Assembly (NCBI GenBank): GCA_041941305.1
Contig: JBGTQJ010000033.1
Location: 1 to 64,000 of the forward strand
Origin: JANSWP01 sp041941305
GTDB taxonomy: Bacteria > Bacteroidota > Bacteroidia > Chitinophagales > Saprospiraceae
Direction of reading: 5' to 3'
DNA length: 64,000 nucleotides
How positions within the stretch are numbered: position 1 is the stretch's first letter; every line of letters begins with the position of its first letter. Positions 53,601 through 61,422 of the stretch are shown piece by piece. A model generated the notes under the pieces. That model did not search any database and was not told the origin of the DNA. It saw only the letters and a program-made list of their open reading frames with translations. The position numbers and the translations under genes are program-made.

Positions 53601-54518
53601 TTTATTTAACAAAAAATGTACAAAAGCATGGTCGGTTACTGCTGCCCTTGGAGTCTGTTCAAGAATGTCATGATAAAAATAATCCAGGTGCTTTTTGGCA
53701 AATCCGTTGAGATGTTCTTGTTGGAAATTAAATATTTTTAAAAAAGAAATTAACAAACCCATCAAAGGCTCATGGTTATTATTACTTTCTAATGAATTAT
53801 TCAATAAATCGGTAGCATACTGCGTGATGTACAGCAGGTGATGGTAATAAGATGCAAAAATGGCTTTTACCCTTTCATAGATAAGATCCAGCGCTTCCTC
53901 CTTATTGAGCCCAAAGTCCAATCCTGACTTTTCATCTTCATCAATTTCCCAAAGCTGTCCCATAGAATCCCGTTCTTCGTCTGTAAATTCATCTTCCTCT
54001 ATTTTTTCGATATCATAAGTTTTCAATATTTTTTCGATGGAATTTAAAAACCAGTTATCATCTTTCAAATGGTTGGTGATAACCGATTTGATTTTTGACT
54101 CAATGGGGGTTTCTTCACCTGTTTTTCTTACTTGTTGGGCTCTTCTATGCCAGTCAGCTGCTGTTCTGGAAAGCTTCTTGATATTTTCTATCAATTTCAA
54201 GAGCATTTCTGCCCTTTTGGGAAGATTGTTTTTTTGATATCGATGATAATCCAAAATATATTGACTACCATCCATGTAAACCGATTCCATATCCGTATTC
54301 GAAAGCCATGCGAGGAAGAATGTTTCGTTTTGGGTGAAGAAGGCCTCCCATGTGCCATTTTCTTTATTATGCTTATCAAAAAACTTGATCATTGCAGCAA
54401 CTTCGGCTGCATAAGTCAATAATTCTTTTAATGATCTATTATCAATTGGTGCCTTTACAGGATCCATGAATGTCGTTAATCTATTTGTTCGAGCCGTACC
54501 TGTTTGATTATTGATCAT
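50637..54518 (-). CDS. Injection-system baseplate protein J-like (Afp11-like)
   Basis: A 1293-aa baseplate wedge protein. The N-terminal half is helical, with 'DPVKAPIDNRSLKELLTYAAEVAAMIKF' at its start. The C-terminal part has the baseplate-J-type motif 'LLWARVSERLRHKGRAINIWDYERLVLDKFPGIRQVKGI' (about residues 1005-1043), then 'RPYIEYITSFSVVHVF'. It is larger than phage gpJ and similar in scale to Afp11 of eCIS. It follows the gp25-like gene by 18 bases and forms the core wedge with the Afp12-like protein. Confidence 0.85.
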   Translation of the reverse strand: MINNQTGTARTNRLTTFMDPVKAPIDNRSLKELLTYAAEVAAMIKFFDKHNKENGTWEAFFTQNETFFLAWLSNTDMESVYMDGSQYILDYHRYQKNNLPKRAEMLLKLIENIKKLSRTAADWHRRAQQVRKTGEETPIESKIKSVITNHLKDDNWFLNSIEKILKTYDIEKIEEDEFTDEERDSMGQLWEIDEDEKSGLDFGLNKEEALDLIYERVKAIFASYYHHLLYITQYATDLLNNSLESNNNHEPLMGLLISFLKIFNFQQEHLNGFAKKHLDYFYHDILEQTPRAAVTDHAFVHFLLNKGTKPHFIHQDTLLLAGVNKDGLESHYKTLQELWVSEAEIKTVKTIFISRNPDINFGSSFNLVSNIYAAPMANSKDGQGATFDELENSWAIVGEDQTNFSTREKTMVPGTIGIILSAPILYLEAGDRTIEIDITTDQDTLDDLFVLLRDMSENENKSVGEIFSNLFYNAIDVFVSSNSGWIQIEDYHLEPPSQWDDGKLKINIHMEKDLPPLVPIEEGAIGGHYPTKWPMLKLVLNSGSSIYAYSFFQPLKIAEIEIVVKVRNLPKMIVNNGGGEFNNSTSFPPFGPVPNKDSLFLIGNRELFLKNIEKLGIDIEWNNLPEEPGGFTNLYQHYKNDKGASLNITNETFQVKISALSHSKYHPSKEAEQQTMSLFQMDGECLSPITNLDSIDVQKLHLIPHLKEPLKLEPYNNDTRLGYIKLALHQPSFAFGHTIYPKNLADVVTGNALLKAKRRWFWQKEPQLMEVPAEPYNPVVKRINIHYEAKSSIRFLRKGVNISEDEKQSTILHLSPFGYRAIYSGGRSIKRELFQRFGSDGYLLIGLDNLKPGLPLNFLFKLKIVDKALLETSIRIKWYYLRSNEFLEIKKEQFLYDSTYNFTSTGVVSMIIPEDINKDNTILPPDHYWLIASARGDVSKTLGRAVQIVPHAVEAEWVDNGDPYHYKGSVKLPRIQDLVVKIGAIASVQQIGDFFGGHPKEVEELLWARVSERLRHKGRAINIWDYERLVLDKFPGIRQVKGIGRTGNEDLIELGEVTVVVVPETISHQQLRPMVGFHILNDIQQYLKSISSPHLKIKIINPSYEWLKISADIMLKPNLKNQSGKYLDHLYRDIENFICPWLEGGTVKIGGGFKKRDLLTFMLNRPYIEYITSFSVVHVFEEERKIEKEGKGVNEGMTIIEKRYEYDLLDSAQPHQTRDEIRATKPWSILVPSDLHTIEFTEDKNYQKPQVAAIDQMVIGTDFIIKDEKFDFEEEETPWLEPSDEQFFIVNLE

Positions 54519-54536
54519 TTGATATATTTTGTTAAA

Positions 54537-54971
54537 TCAGCGTAATAGATCCACCTTGGCTTCCAAATTGGTCCCTTCATGGAAATAAAATGGATAAACC
54601 ATATTATGCCGGGAATTGGTTTTTGGGACGAAATACCAAATGTTGATATAGGCAATACTTTCCATCACATCAGTCTTGATTTCGATGTCCTGAACTCTTA
54701 CTCTTGGTTCAAATTTTAATATGGCACTTGAAATGACATCTCTCATCCTGGTTTTAGTGGTGGTATTAAAGTTTTCAAACACAAAGGCATACAAATCGCA
54801 ACCATAATCTGGGCGCATGAGCCGTTCTCCAGGCAGTGTAGACATGAGGATAAATAGGCTTTGCTTAATATCTCTTAACTCACGTACCATTTCTACAGAA
54901 CCAGTTTCTCCATCAAAGGCAGTGGGAAATGCCCAACCTTTACCTAAAAATTCTAAATCCGAATAATCCAT
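54537..54971 (-). CDS. gp25-like baseplate wedge protein (Afp9-like)
   Basis: A 144-aa member of the gp25/TssE/Afp9 family (GPW/gp25 domain). 'GWAFPTAFDGETGSVEMVRELRDIKQSLFILMSTLPGERLMRPDYGCDL' covers the family core, and the 'EPR' triad in 'LKFEPRVRVQDIEI' is the conserved motif used for sheath-baseplate contact. The length is typical. It is followed by the baseplate J gene. The 211-base gap to the PAAR gene upstream contains a heptad array and a stem-loop. Confidence 0.93.
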   Translation of the reverse strand: MDYSDLEFLGKGWAFPTAFDGETGSVEMVRELRDIKQSLFILMSTLPGERLMRPDYGCDLYAFVFENFNTTTKTRMRDVISSAILKFEPRVRVQDIEIKTDVMESIAYINIWYFVPKTNSRHNMVYPFYFHEGTNLEAKVDLLR

Positions 54972-55023
54972 ATTGTTGTTTTTTGACCCAAAATTTCAAG
55001 ACATTAAATGAATTCGCATATCC

Positions 55024-55058
55024 ATCATTCATCATTCATCATTCATCATTCATCATCC
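55024..55058. repeat. Perfect heptad tandem array (five units)
   Basis: Four copies of ATCATTC followed by ATCATCC, in the gap between the PAAR and gp25-like genes of the injection-system operon. The unit is the same as at 19195-19236 and 46980-46998. No spacers, so not a CRISPR. Confidence 0.85.
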
Positions 55059-55120
55059 AAAACAAAGGAACTTTATATTAAACAAATATTTAAACTGTCG
55101 TCGACCCCTTTTAAGCACGA

Positions 55121-55156
55121 AGAGCAGATAAAAGGCAATTACCTTTTATCCGCTCT
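55121..55156. promoter_or_regulatory. Stem-loop inside the injection-system operon
   Basis: A 15-bp stem with one mismatch (AGAGCAGATAAAAGG against CCTTTTATCCGCTCT) and a 6-base loop. No T-tract follows on the transcribed strand, so it could be an attenuator or RNA-processing site lowering expression of the baseplate and tape-measure genes relative to tube, sheath and spike genes. That role is inference. Confidence 0.4.
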
Positions 55157-55182
55157 ATTTTCAACGGATACTTGGGTTTCAA

Positions 55183-55482
55183 TCAGCCACCAATCATGAC
55201 TGTAAACCATCCTAGAATGACCGTACCACCATGTGCAGTGGTATCTCCCATCCGAACAGCAGGTTTTCCTCCAATCATAACGGTCATTGAACCCATCGCA
55301 GTTGTATCAGGTGGACCTACACAAGTTGCCATATCTCCAACAACCGAAGCGGGCAACCCTCCAATTAAAACTGTAGGAACTCCAGGACCAACTATTGGAC
55401 CTCCAACATGTGGAATAGGAGGAATTCCTGGGGTTACCATTGGACACAAATGCATATCTGTTACTCTGGATGCTGGAGGCAT
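55183..55482 (-). CDS. PAAR-domain spike tip protein (Afp10-like)
   Basis: A 99-aa PAAR protein that caps the spike. The motifs 'MPPASRVTDMHLCPM', 'PHVGGPIVGPG', 'DMATCVGPPD' and 'GKPAVRMGDTTAHGG' give the His and Cys residues that bind a single metal ion at the tip. It is PAAR only, with no effector extension. It follows the VgrG-like gene by 11 bases. Confidence 0.95.
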   Translation of the reverse strand: MPPASRVTDMHLCPMVTPGIPPIPHVGGPIVGPGVPTVLIGGLPASVVGDMATCVGPPDTTAMGSMTVMIGGKPAVRMGDTTAHGGTVILGWFTVMIGG

Positions 55483-55493
55483 AATATTTAGTT

Positions 55494-57314
55494 TTAATTA
55501 ATCATGACCATCAAGCCTTTCACTGTTAAGTTCAAGCCTGACTTAACCTCACCATTTAAGCCTGCCTCAAAGGAAGCATTCATATTGCCCTTGGCTGCAA
55601 GGTTCATATTAGCTGTAGCATTGACATTATTTCCTTTAATATCCACATTGCCAACTGAGCCTTCAATGGTGATATTTCCTGTATCTGACTTTACTGAAAT
55701 GTTTTGTGTGGCTTTTATGGAAATTTCTTTTGGACTTTCTATCGAAATTCCACTTGTCGACATTTCCATTTTGTTGCCGGTTTGGTCTTGAATAAGAATA
55801 GATTTATCCTTGTCTGAAAAAACAGCTTTATTTCCACCTGGTGTTTCTACTGTGATAATTTTGTCTTTGTCATTAAATTCGAGTTTTAAATCATTTTTAG
55901 TGACAATTGCTTTGATTGAATTATCACTATCTGGAGTATAAGGTGGACTTAATTTACTACTATAAAGACTGCCTAAAATGATTGCGAATCTTGGGTCATT
56001 ATTCAAAAAACCAACGACTACCTCATCTCCCACTTCAGGCATGAAAAATGATCCTTTACCCTCTGTTGCGTAGAATTTGGAAAGTCTGGCCCATATCCCA
56101 TCACCTGATTCTGCTATAATTGGGATATCTACTTGTACCCTTGTTTGTCCATCGGGATCGCTATCAATCTTTTTCACTTTTCCATTCTGTAAGCCATAAA
56201 TGGCTGGCAACAATCCTGCTGCTGGGGGTCCGTGAACTTTTGGTCTATTTGCAAAATATTCAGGTGATAAACCAAAGCCAACGGTGGTGTTCCAAATACC
56301 TTCTTTCAACCTGTGATGAACCTTTGTGATCAATGCACTTCCATTCATCCTTGCACCAAAACCTTTGATATCAATAAGCGTATTGAGTTTCGCCAATGCA
56401 GAGCCTACTATTTCAATATCACCATAAATCCTTGATAATCGAGACTTGGTTAAATGCCCATTCGCCCATTCTTTCAAATCACCCTGTTCTAATGGCGCGG
56501 TACTATGCATTTCATATTCTCCTATCCCTAGGACGTCTGATAACTTCTTTCCATCTAAATCTCCATGACTATTCATCGAAGGCTCACTTGAGGCGCCTTC
56601 CGTCAATTTTTGATCTGACATACTCCAACCATGCGTTTTTATGGATGGGATTTGATACCTGGATTCGACATTTCCATCCAGGCTTATAACATCTTTTTCA
56701 AAAGTAACTTCCAAATCAGCAGACCCACTGATATTTGGTTTTTTTACATATACTTTACCATCTGTAGCATATACCAATAATCCATTGGCTTCAGCCCTCA
56801 TTCTCACAAAATCCCAATCTGTAGAATAGTATTGTATTTGTTGCTTAAAAGTATAAGATGTGCTTTCAACATCTTTTTCCAACCCATGATCACTAATGAT
56901 TGAAGAAATAATAGCGCTATCATCCTTATCCTTGAAATATTTACTCTTTCTCCCTAAAGTCATTTTTACTGCCTTGTCACTACAATTCAGAATCAATTGC
57001 TTCATAGTTCCATATGCTCTTACTCCAACATTTACAATGATTCCCTTAAAAACTGTAGTGTCATCTTCATGATATCCCAGTTGTATCTCTATATCTTTTC
57101 CAGGTTCAAATTTGCTATCCTCTGTCAATTCAAAAGTAGAATTGTCCTTCCCTTTAAATTCAAGCGTCAATATGACTCGTGCCCTGGCAACTCGATCAAT
57201 TGACTGTTCAATTTCAATATCCAAGACCTGGTACTGTTCTCCCAAGGTGGATCCACTTGCGATTAATTTATAAGAGGTGGCATCGGTTTTTCCAGAAATC
57301 GGAGAACTAGGCAT
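55494..57314 (-). CDS. VgrG-like spike protein (Afp8-like)
   Basis: A 606-aa central spike. Residues about 1-370 are a gp27-like hub ('ARVILTLEFKGKDNSTFELTEDSKFEPGKDIEIQLGYHED', 'YYSTDWDFVRMRAEANGLLVYATDG'); about 380-465 an OB fold ('QTRVQVDIPIIAESGDGIWARLSKFYA', then 'FMPEVGDEVVVGFLNNDPRFAIILGSLYS'); about 480-600 a beta-helix needle of short repeats ending 'GLMVMIN'. There is no C-terminal effector domain, so toxicity would have to come from separately loaded cargo. The neighbouring PAAR gene follows. Confidence 0.94.
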   Translation of the reverse strand: MPSSPISGKTDATSYKLIASGSTLGEQYQVLDIEIEQSIDRVARARVILTLEFKGKDNSTFELTEDSKFEPGKDIEIQLGYHEDDTTVFKGIIVNVGVRAYGTMKQLILNCSDKAVKMTLGRKSKYFKDKDDSAIISSIISDHGLEKDVESTSYTFKQQIQYYSTDWDFVRMRAEANGLLVYATDGKVYVKKPNISGSADLEVTFEKDVISLDGNVESRYQIPSIKTHGWSMSDQKLTEGASSEPSMNSHGDLDGKKLSDVLGIGEYEMHSTAPLEQGDLKEWANGHLTKSRLSRIYGDIEIVGSALAKLNTLIDIKGFGARMNGSALITKVHHRLKEGIWNTTVGFGLSPEYFANRPKVHGPPAAGLLPAIYGLQNGKVKKIDSDPDGQTRVQVDIPIIAESGDGIWARLSKFYATEGKGSFFMPEVGDEVVVGFLNNDPRFAIILGSLYSSKLSPPYTPDSDNSIKAIVTKNDLKLEFNDKDKIITVETPGGNKAVFSDKDKSILIQDQTGNKMEMSTSGISIESPKEISIKATQNISVKSDTGNITIEGSVGNVDIKGNNVNATANMNLAAKGNMNASFEAGLNGEVKSGLNLTVKGLMVMIN

Positions 57315-57342
57315 ATACTATGTTATAATTTTCTCTGTGTAT

Positions 57343-58059
57343 TTAGGCTATTAACTGTTTATCAACCAATGGAGGAAATATCAACTTTTGACCCGGTCGT
57401 AAATAATTCAAATAGGGAAGATTGTTGAATTTGGCAATCTGAAAATAATACCGACTGGAGCCATAATGTTCAAAACACAATAACGGCAAAGTATCTCCCT
57501 CTTTAATGGTCACCACATTTGTCATATCTGGAGATTGTTTGCCTTCTTGTTTTGCTTTCGTTAAGGCATCCGTAAATCTCACAAAGCCACATGATGCCTT
57601 TGCCCTGAGTGGCGTTCCATCCGATTCAAAAAGCTCATAATCAACAGACAAGCTTGACATGTAGCCCTTTAATTGAAACTCACCCCATGTAAGCTTTAAA
57701 TAATTGGGTGCATGAGATGCGCTATTTACATTTATGCAAACATTATGTAGCTTTTCTATTTGTTTCCAAACAGCTTTAGCTCTTTTCCCGTCTATTAAAA
57801 GTGTGCTATCAAATATCAGATCGAAATTGACTGATCCGGGACGAAAACCGGTAATCTTGATACTTTTAAAGTCTCCTCCTGCAATTTGCTGTGCGCCTTT
57901 TTTTTTGGAACTTTTACATCCCGCACTACCAGCATCTGATTCCCATCCAAGGGTAATTGAAGCAGGATTGAATTGGACTTCCATTTCCCCCGACTTACCT
58001 GAAAAGTCGTACTTACTGTAGGCTTCTATCTTCATTTTTGTAATTCCCTCATTTGCCAT
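57343..58059 (-). CDS. LysM-containing tube/baseplate adaptor (Afp7-like)
   Basis: A 238-aa protein of the CIS tube/LysM class. Residues about 15-170 are a tube-like beta domain ('QFNPASITLGWESDAG', 'YMSSLSVDYELFESDGTPLRAKASCGF'); about 183-232 form a LysM module ('VVTIKEGDTLPLLCFEHYGSSRYYFQIAKFNNL' and 'LRPGQKLIFPPL'). In Afp/PVC this protein links the tube to the spike complex, with the LysM part binding inside the baseplate. It lies between the DUF5908 and VgrG-like genes, with 28-40 base gaps. Confidence 0.93.
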   Translation of the reverse strand: MANEGITKMKIEAYSKYDFSGKSGEMEVQFNPASITLGWESDAGSAGCKSSKKKGAQQIAGGDFKSIKITGFRPGSVNFDLIFDSTLLIDGKRAKAVWKQIEKLHNVCINVNSASHAPNYLKLTWGEFQLKGYMSSLSVDYELFESDGTPLRAKASCGFVRFTDALTKAKQEGKQSPDMTNVVTIKEGDTLPLLCFEHYGSSRYYFQIAKFNNLPYLNYLRPGQKLIFPPLVDKQLIA

Positions 58060-58099
58060 AGATTTTCATTTTGAGAGTTTGAGAAAATTAAGAGTATGC

Positions 58100-58315
58100 T
58101 TAGAAATGCTGATTTTGCAATTTGAAATATTCCTTCACCCAGCGCTTCATTTCTCTCATGATCTCTGCTTTTAAGTCTTCATTTTCTTCATCTTTTTCAC
58201 AATCATCGTTACAGTCTTCATCTTTTCCTGAAGGCAAGTTTTTGGCAATTGGATTGTCTGATTTATGTTCCCCTACTTTTGCTTGGATGAGCAATTCTCT
58301 TATTTCTACTGGCAT
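58100..58315 (-). CDS. Small injection-system protein (DUF5908-like)
   Basis: A 71-aa protein starting 'MPVEIRELLIQAKV', the N-terminal signature of the DUF5908 family found between the tube and LysM genes of contractile injection systems. The middle is Asp/Glu/Cys-rich ('DEDCNDDCEKDEENEDL') and the end is an amphipathic helix. It may assist tube or spike assembly; the role is unknown. Confidence 0.8.
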   Translation of the reverse strand: MPVEIRELLIQAKVGEHKSDNPIAKNLPSGKDEDCNDDCEKDEENEDLKAEIMREMKRWVKEYFKLQNQHF

Positions 58316-58452
58316 AACACAAGATTTTTTTTCCCCTTCAAGTTATTTTTTGTCCAGGCATACTTACATTGGGCAAATTTTTTTGAAAGGTTGATTTAAT
58401 AGAAGCTGTTATGGTTTAGTTCTGAATAAATACTATAAGCTTCTTCCAATCA

Positions 58453-58959
58453 TTAAGATGCTGAACCTACTTTTTCTCCATTTGTAACTCCTTCGACCTG
58501 GAAAAAGGAATAAGTTAATGTGATAGATTCTACCACAACTGAACTCTGTTGTGCATTGAATCCCGATACTTCCCAGTTAATAGGATAAGCATTATTAAAA
58601 GTCCAGGTACAAACAAGTTTTGGCTTCCCCCCATTGTCAGACTCTGCCAGCAGTTGAACTGTGACCAGTTTGGTTTTTATCAAACCATTACTATTGGTAC
58701 CAAAAGAATCAAAGCACCATTTTGCCAATTTTGAATCCATAGGTATCATTCCTCTTTTCAATTTGAGGTCGCCATAACTTGTTCTCACCGGAAGTTTGCG
58801 GGACATATAATTCATCCCTCCCTCAATTAATGGAGTGGTCTCCAAATTCATAGAGATGCCTTCAACTTCCTGAAAGGCAGTATCTAATCCATCTTGAGGA
58901 AATCCTGCTATAAATACTTTAAAATGAAATCCAGCTGGAGGATAAAATTTATTAACCAT
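58453..58959 (-). CDS. Inner tube protein 2 (Afp5-like)
   Basis: A 168-aa Hcp/gp19-type tube protein: 'PPAGFHFKVFIAGFPQDGLDTAFQEVEGISM', 'LKLKRGMIPMDSKLAKWCFDSFG', 'CTWTFNNAYPINWEVSGFNAQQSSVVVESITLTYSFF'. It is the second, more specialised tube subunit, probably the ring that joins the main tube to the spike, as Afp5 does. It follows tube 1 by 41 bases. Confidence 0.93.
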   Translation of the reverse strand: MVNKFYPPAGFHFKVFIAGFPQDGLDTAFQEVEGISMNLETTPLIEGGMNYMSRKLPVRTSYGDLKLKRGMIPMDSKLAKWCFDSFGTNSNGLIKTKLVTVQLLAESDNGGKPKLVCTWTFNNAYPINWEVSGFNAQQSSVVVESITLTYSFFQVEGVTNGEKVGSAS

Positions 58960-59000
58960 ATCCTTATTCTATAAATCTATTCAAAGAGTTCAATCAATAA

Positions 59001-59510
59001 TTAGGAGCCTAGAGCCATGGATAATCCCTCATGTGCCAAAACGATCTCTTCAATTGCTATCTCACTTGACTGGGCATTCATATCCGTTGAAGTTACTTTC
59101 ATTGGCCAGGCATTTAAGAGGGTCCAAATGAAAAGGGTGGCTCCGGTTTCATCCAATAACTCAATAGTTACTTGTTGTCTTTCAATAACATTCATCGTTA
59201 CAGACATGAAGTAATCAAACAAAGTGGAATCGGCTTTGAACATGCCTTTCTTAAACGTGACATCGCTAGCCTTGCGCAAACCTGGTTGTTTAACTGTTGA
59301 CCAGGGTAGCCAGGTTCCGGCACGATATTCCATTACATCGTGTTCTGTGTCCAAGCCAGAGACTTCCTGGAAGTCAATTACTCCGACACCTCCAAAAGTA
59401 ACTTTAAAGTGAAATTTTGGCACCGGCCACGGATTCGCCTGTTCGGAGCCATTTGCTTTCATATCCTTGGGAGCTGCAGGTTTTGCTGCTTTTACTTTAT
59501 TTGCTGCCAT
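59001..59510 (-). CDS. Inner tube protein 1 (Afp1-like)
   Basis: A 169-aa Hcp/gp19-like main tube subunit: Ala/Lys-rich N-terminal arm (1-25), then 'VPKFHFKVTFGGVGVIDFQEVSGLDTEHDVMEYR', 'VTFKKGMFKADSTLFDYF', 'ATLFIWTLLNAWPMKVTSTDMNAQSSEIAIEEIVLAHEG'. It stacks as hexamers to form the injection tube. The 251-base gap upstream to the sheath gene is long for this operon and may hold an internal promoter, but I found no consensus box. Confidence 0.95.
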   Translation of the reverse strand: MAANKVKAAKPAAPKDMKANGSEQANPWPVPKFHFKVTFGGVGVIDFQEVSGLDTEHDVMEYRAGTWLPWSTVKQPGLRKASDVTFKKGMFKADSTLFDYFMSVTMNVIERQQVTIELLDETGATLFIWTLLNAWPMKVTSTDMNAQSSEIAIEEIVLAHEGLSMALGS

Positions 59511-59761
59511 GGTATTAAAATTTTAAATGCACTAACAACTATCCAAAGCAATACTTCCTAGTGCAGTTTTATCTTAGATTCTGACCCAAGATGAGCGTGC
59601 GAAAGAAGGTGAGTAAATGTTTAAAACCATCAGGTAAGATGATGTATTAAATTCTCCTTTCGGTACACTCAAATAAATAGGTCAATAAGATTAGATTTAA
59701 TTAAAAAATTATGATTAATAGTCTTAACTCATACAGATCTTCGAAATCTCTTAATACCCGA

Positions 59762-61294
59762 TTAGGAAGTTTGCATTTGTTGTTCGAATGTAATCACGAT
59801 AAATTCTGCAGGTCTCGTAACAGCAATTTTGACCGAAACTCTCATGATACCATCCAGAATATCAACTGGGGTCATAGTTGAACCTAATCCAACATCTACA
59901 CTAAATGAACTATCTGGAGTTGCTCCGGCTAAAGCACCAGCATACCACATGTTGTTTAGGAAATTGGTAATCATCGCTTTTAGATTCGACCATGTACTAG
60001 AGTTATTTGGTTCAAAAACAAATGCTTCAGCGGCATATTTGATTGATAATTCAATCATACTAACAGTTCGTCGAACAGAAATATATCGCCAGTCTTGACT
60101 ATTTCCATCTAATGTACGCGCCCCCCAAACGATAACACCCTTCCCTGGGAATGTTCTGATAGCATTTACTGCTTTACCACTAATTGGAACGTTCAAATCT
60201 TCTTGCTGATGATCATCTAAATGGATGACTGGTTTTACGACGGAAGTCAAGCTAACATTTGCAGGAGCCTGATGAGTTCCAACAGATGCATCGACTGCCT
60301 TATATATACCAGCCATAGCTCCACTGGGTGGTTGAATATTCATTTCTTCTCTCAACAATTTCATAACTGCTTTATAAGTTGGACTTATTTGAAGAAGGGC
60401 GTTGTGTTGCCTGTCAATATCTTCCCCATCTGCTCCCAACTTATCCAGGATATTTGTGCTAATATCTACAGCACGTGGGTTGTCAACTTCATTTCCATCC
60501 TTATCTTTTTTCTTCGGAAAAAGAATCTCTACTTCTTTTTTTAGTCTTTCAACTAATGGTGCAGTATCTTTTAGATTGGTAAAATTGATTTCTGTAGGTT
60601 GAACAACTGTGGATTGTATCCAGGGATAGTAGACTGCTCCAAAATTCAAATCTGTTGTACCAATGGCTCCTCTAAAATCTTTTATAATTGAAAATTCTGT
60701 ATCAGGTTGCTCATATCCCTGGTAGATATCAAAAATTGCAAACCTATTTATCATACTTCTGCAATGTGGCATGATTAATTGCCATATACCGTAATAATCT
60801 TCCTTTGTACCCATGGTATGACCATCTGGAACAACTACCATAGTAGGTTCAGGTTCTTTTTCCAATAATTTGAGGGCGTCATTGATATTGTCGCCAGTTA
60901 AAACCGCATTATTGGAAGCGTCTTCATTATTGTATGTCCCAACAGAAATCACATAACAATCCCCGCCACCATTGTTATAGTAAAGGCGCATAGCATTGTA
61001 CATGAAATATTGAGTTTGTCCTTCACTATTGTCGACTGCCAGGTCAATAGGTGGTTTATCCGCAACATCAAAAGCTACGGTGTATTTTACTTTTGATGCC
61101 CCTCCAAAATACCTGGTGTATTCATCAAAGGAGGCAATTTTGACAATTTGATTCAATAGTGATTTGTGGTCTCTGGTGGCTTTTTCTGTAAAACCTATGA
61201 AACATGGGATTGCAGTTGGCACCGGAACCACCGAATTGGTAAAGGCGTTCTTTTCTTCTATATATACGCCAGGAGTTGCAAGCACTGTTGCCAT
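59762..61294 (-). CDS. Contractile sheath protein (Afp2-4-like)
   Basis: A 510-aa tail sheath protein. The N terminus 'ATPGVYIEEKNAFTNSVVPVPTAIPCFIGFTEKA' supplies the sheath linker strand, and the C-terminal domain 'FPGKGVIVWGARTLDGNSQDWRYISVRRTVSMIELSIKYAAEAFVFEPNNSSTWSNL' is the conserved sheath core. Only one sheath gene is present, against three in Afp, so one protein must do all sheath layers. The length is near that of Afp2-type sheaths. Confidence 0.96.
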   Translation of the reverse strand: MATVLATPGVYIEEKNAFTNSVVPVPTAIPCFIGFTEKATRDHKSLLNQIVKIASFDEYTRYFGGASKVKYTVAFDVADKPPIDLAVDNSEGQTQYFMYNAMRLYYNNGGGDCYVISVGTYNNEDASNNAVLTGDNINDALKLLEKEPEPTMVVVPDGHTMGTKEDYYGIWQLIMPHCRSMINRFAIFDIYQGYEQPDTEFSIIKDFRGAIGTTDLNFGAVYYPWIQSTVVQPTEINFTNLKDTAPLVERLKKEVEILFPKKKDKDGNEVDNPRAVDISTNILDKLGADGEDIDRQHNALLQISPTYKAVMKLLREEMNIQPPSGAMAGIYKAVDASVGTHQAPANVSLTSVVKPVIHLDDHQQEDLNVPISGKAVNAIRTFPGKGVIVWGARTLDGNSQDWRYISVRRTVSMIELSIKYAAEAFVFEPNNSSTWSNLKAMITNFLNNMWYAGALAGATPDSSFSVDVGLGSTMTPVDILDGIMRVSVKIAVTRPAEFIVITFEQQMQTS

Positions 61295-61422
61295 AATGGA
61301 TATGTTTAATTGTTAAGAAATTATTGCAAAATTCATTGCTAGAATATTCTAATTGAAAAGCTAACTCTGGCAGCACAAAAAGCCAAATAGGCTTCTTTGT
61401 TAACTTAAGGCAGCTTTTCATA

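Noticed and set aside
55024..55058. Tandem repeat that could be taken for a CRISPR array
   Set aside because: The 7-base units are contiguous, with no spacers, and no cas genes are in the window.
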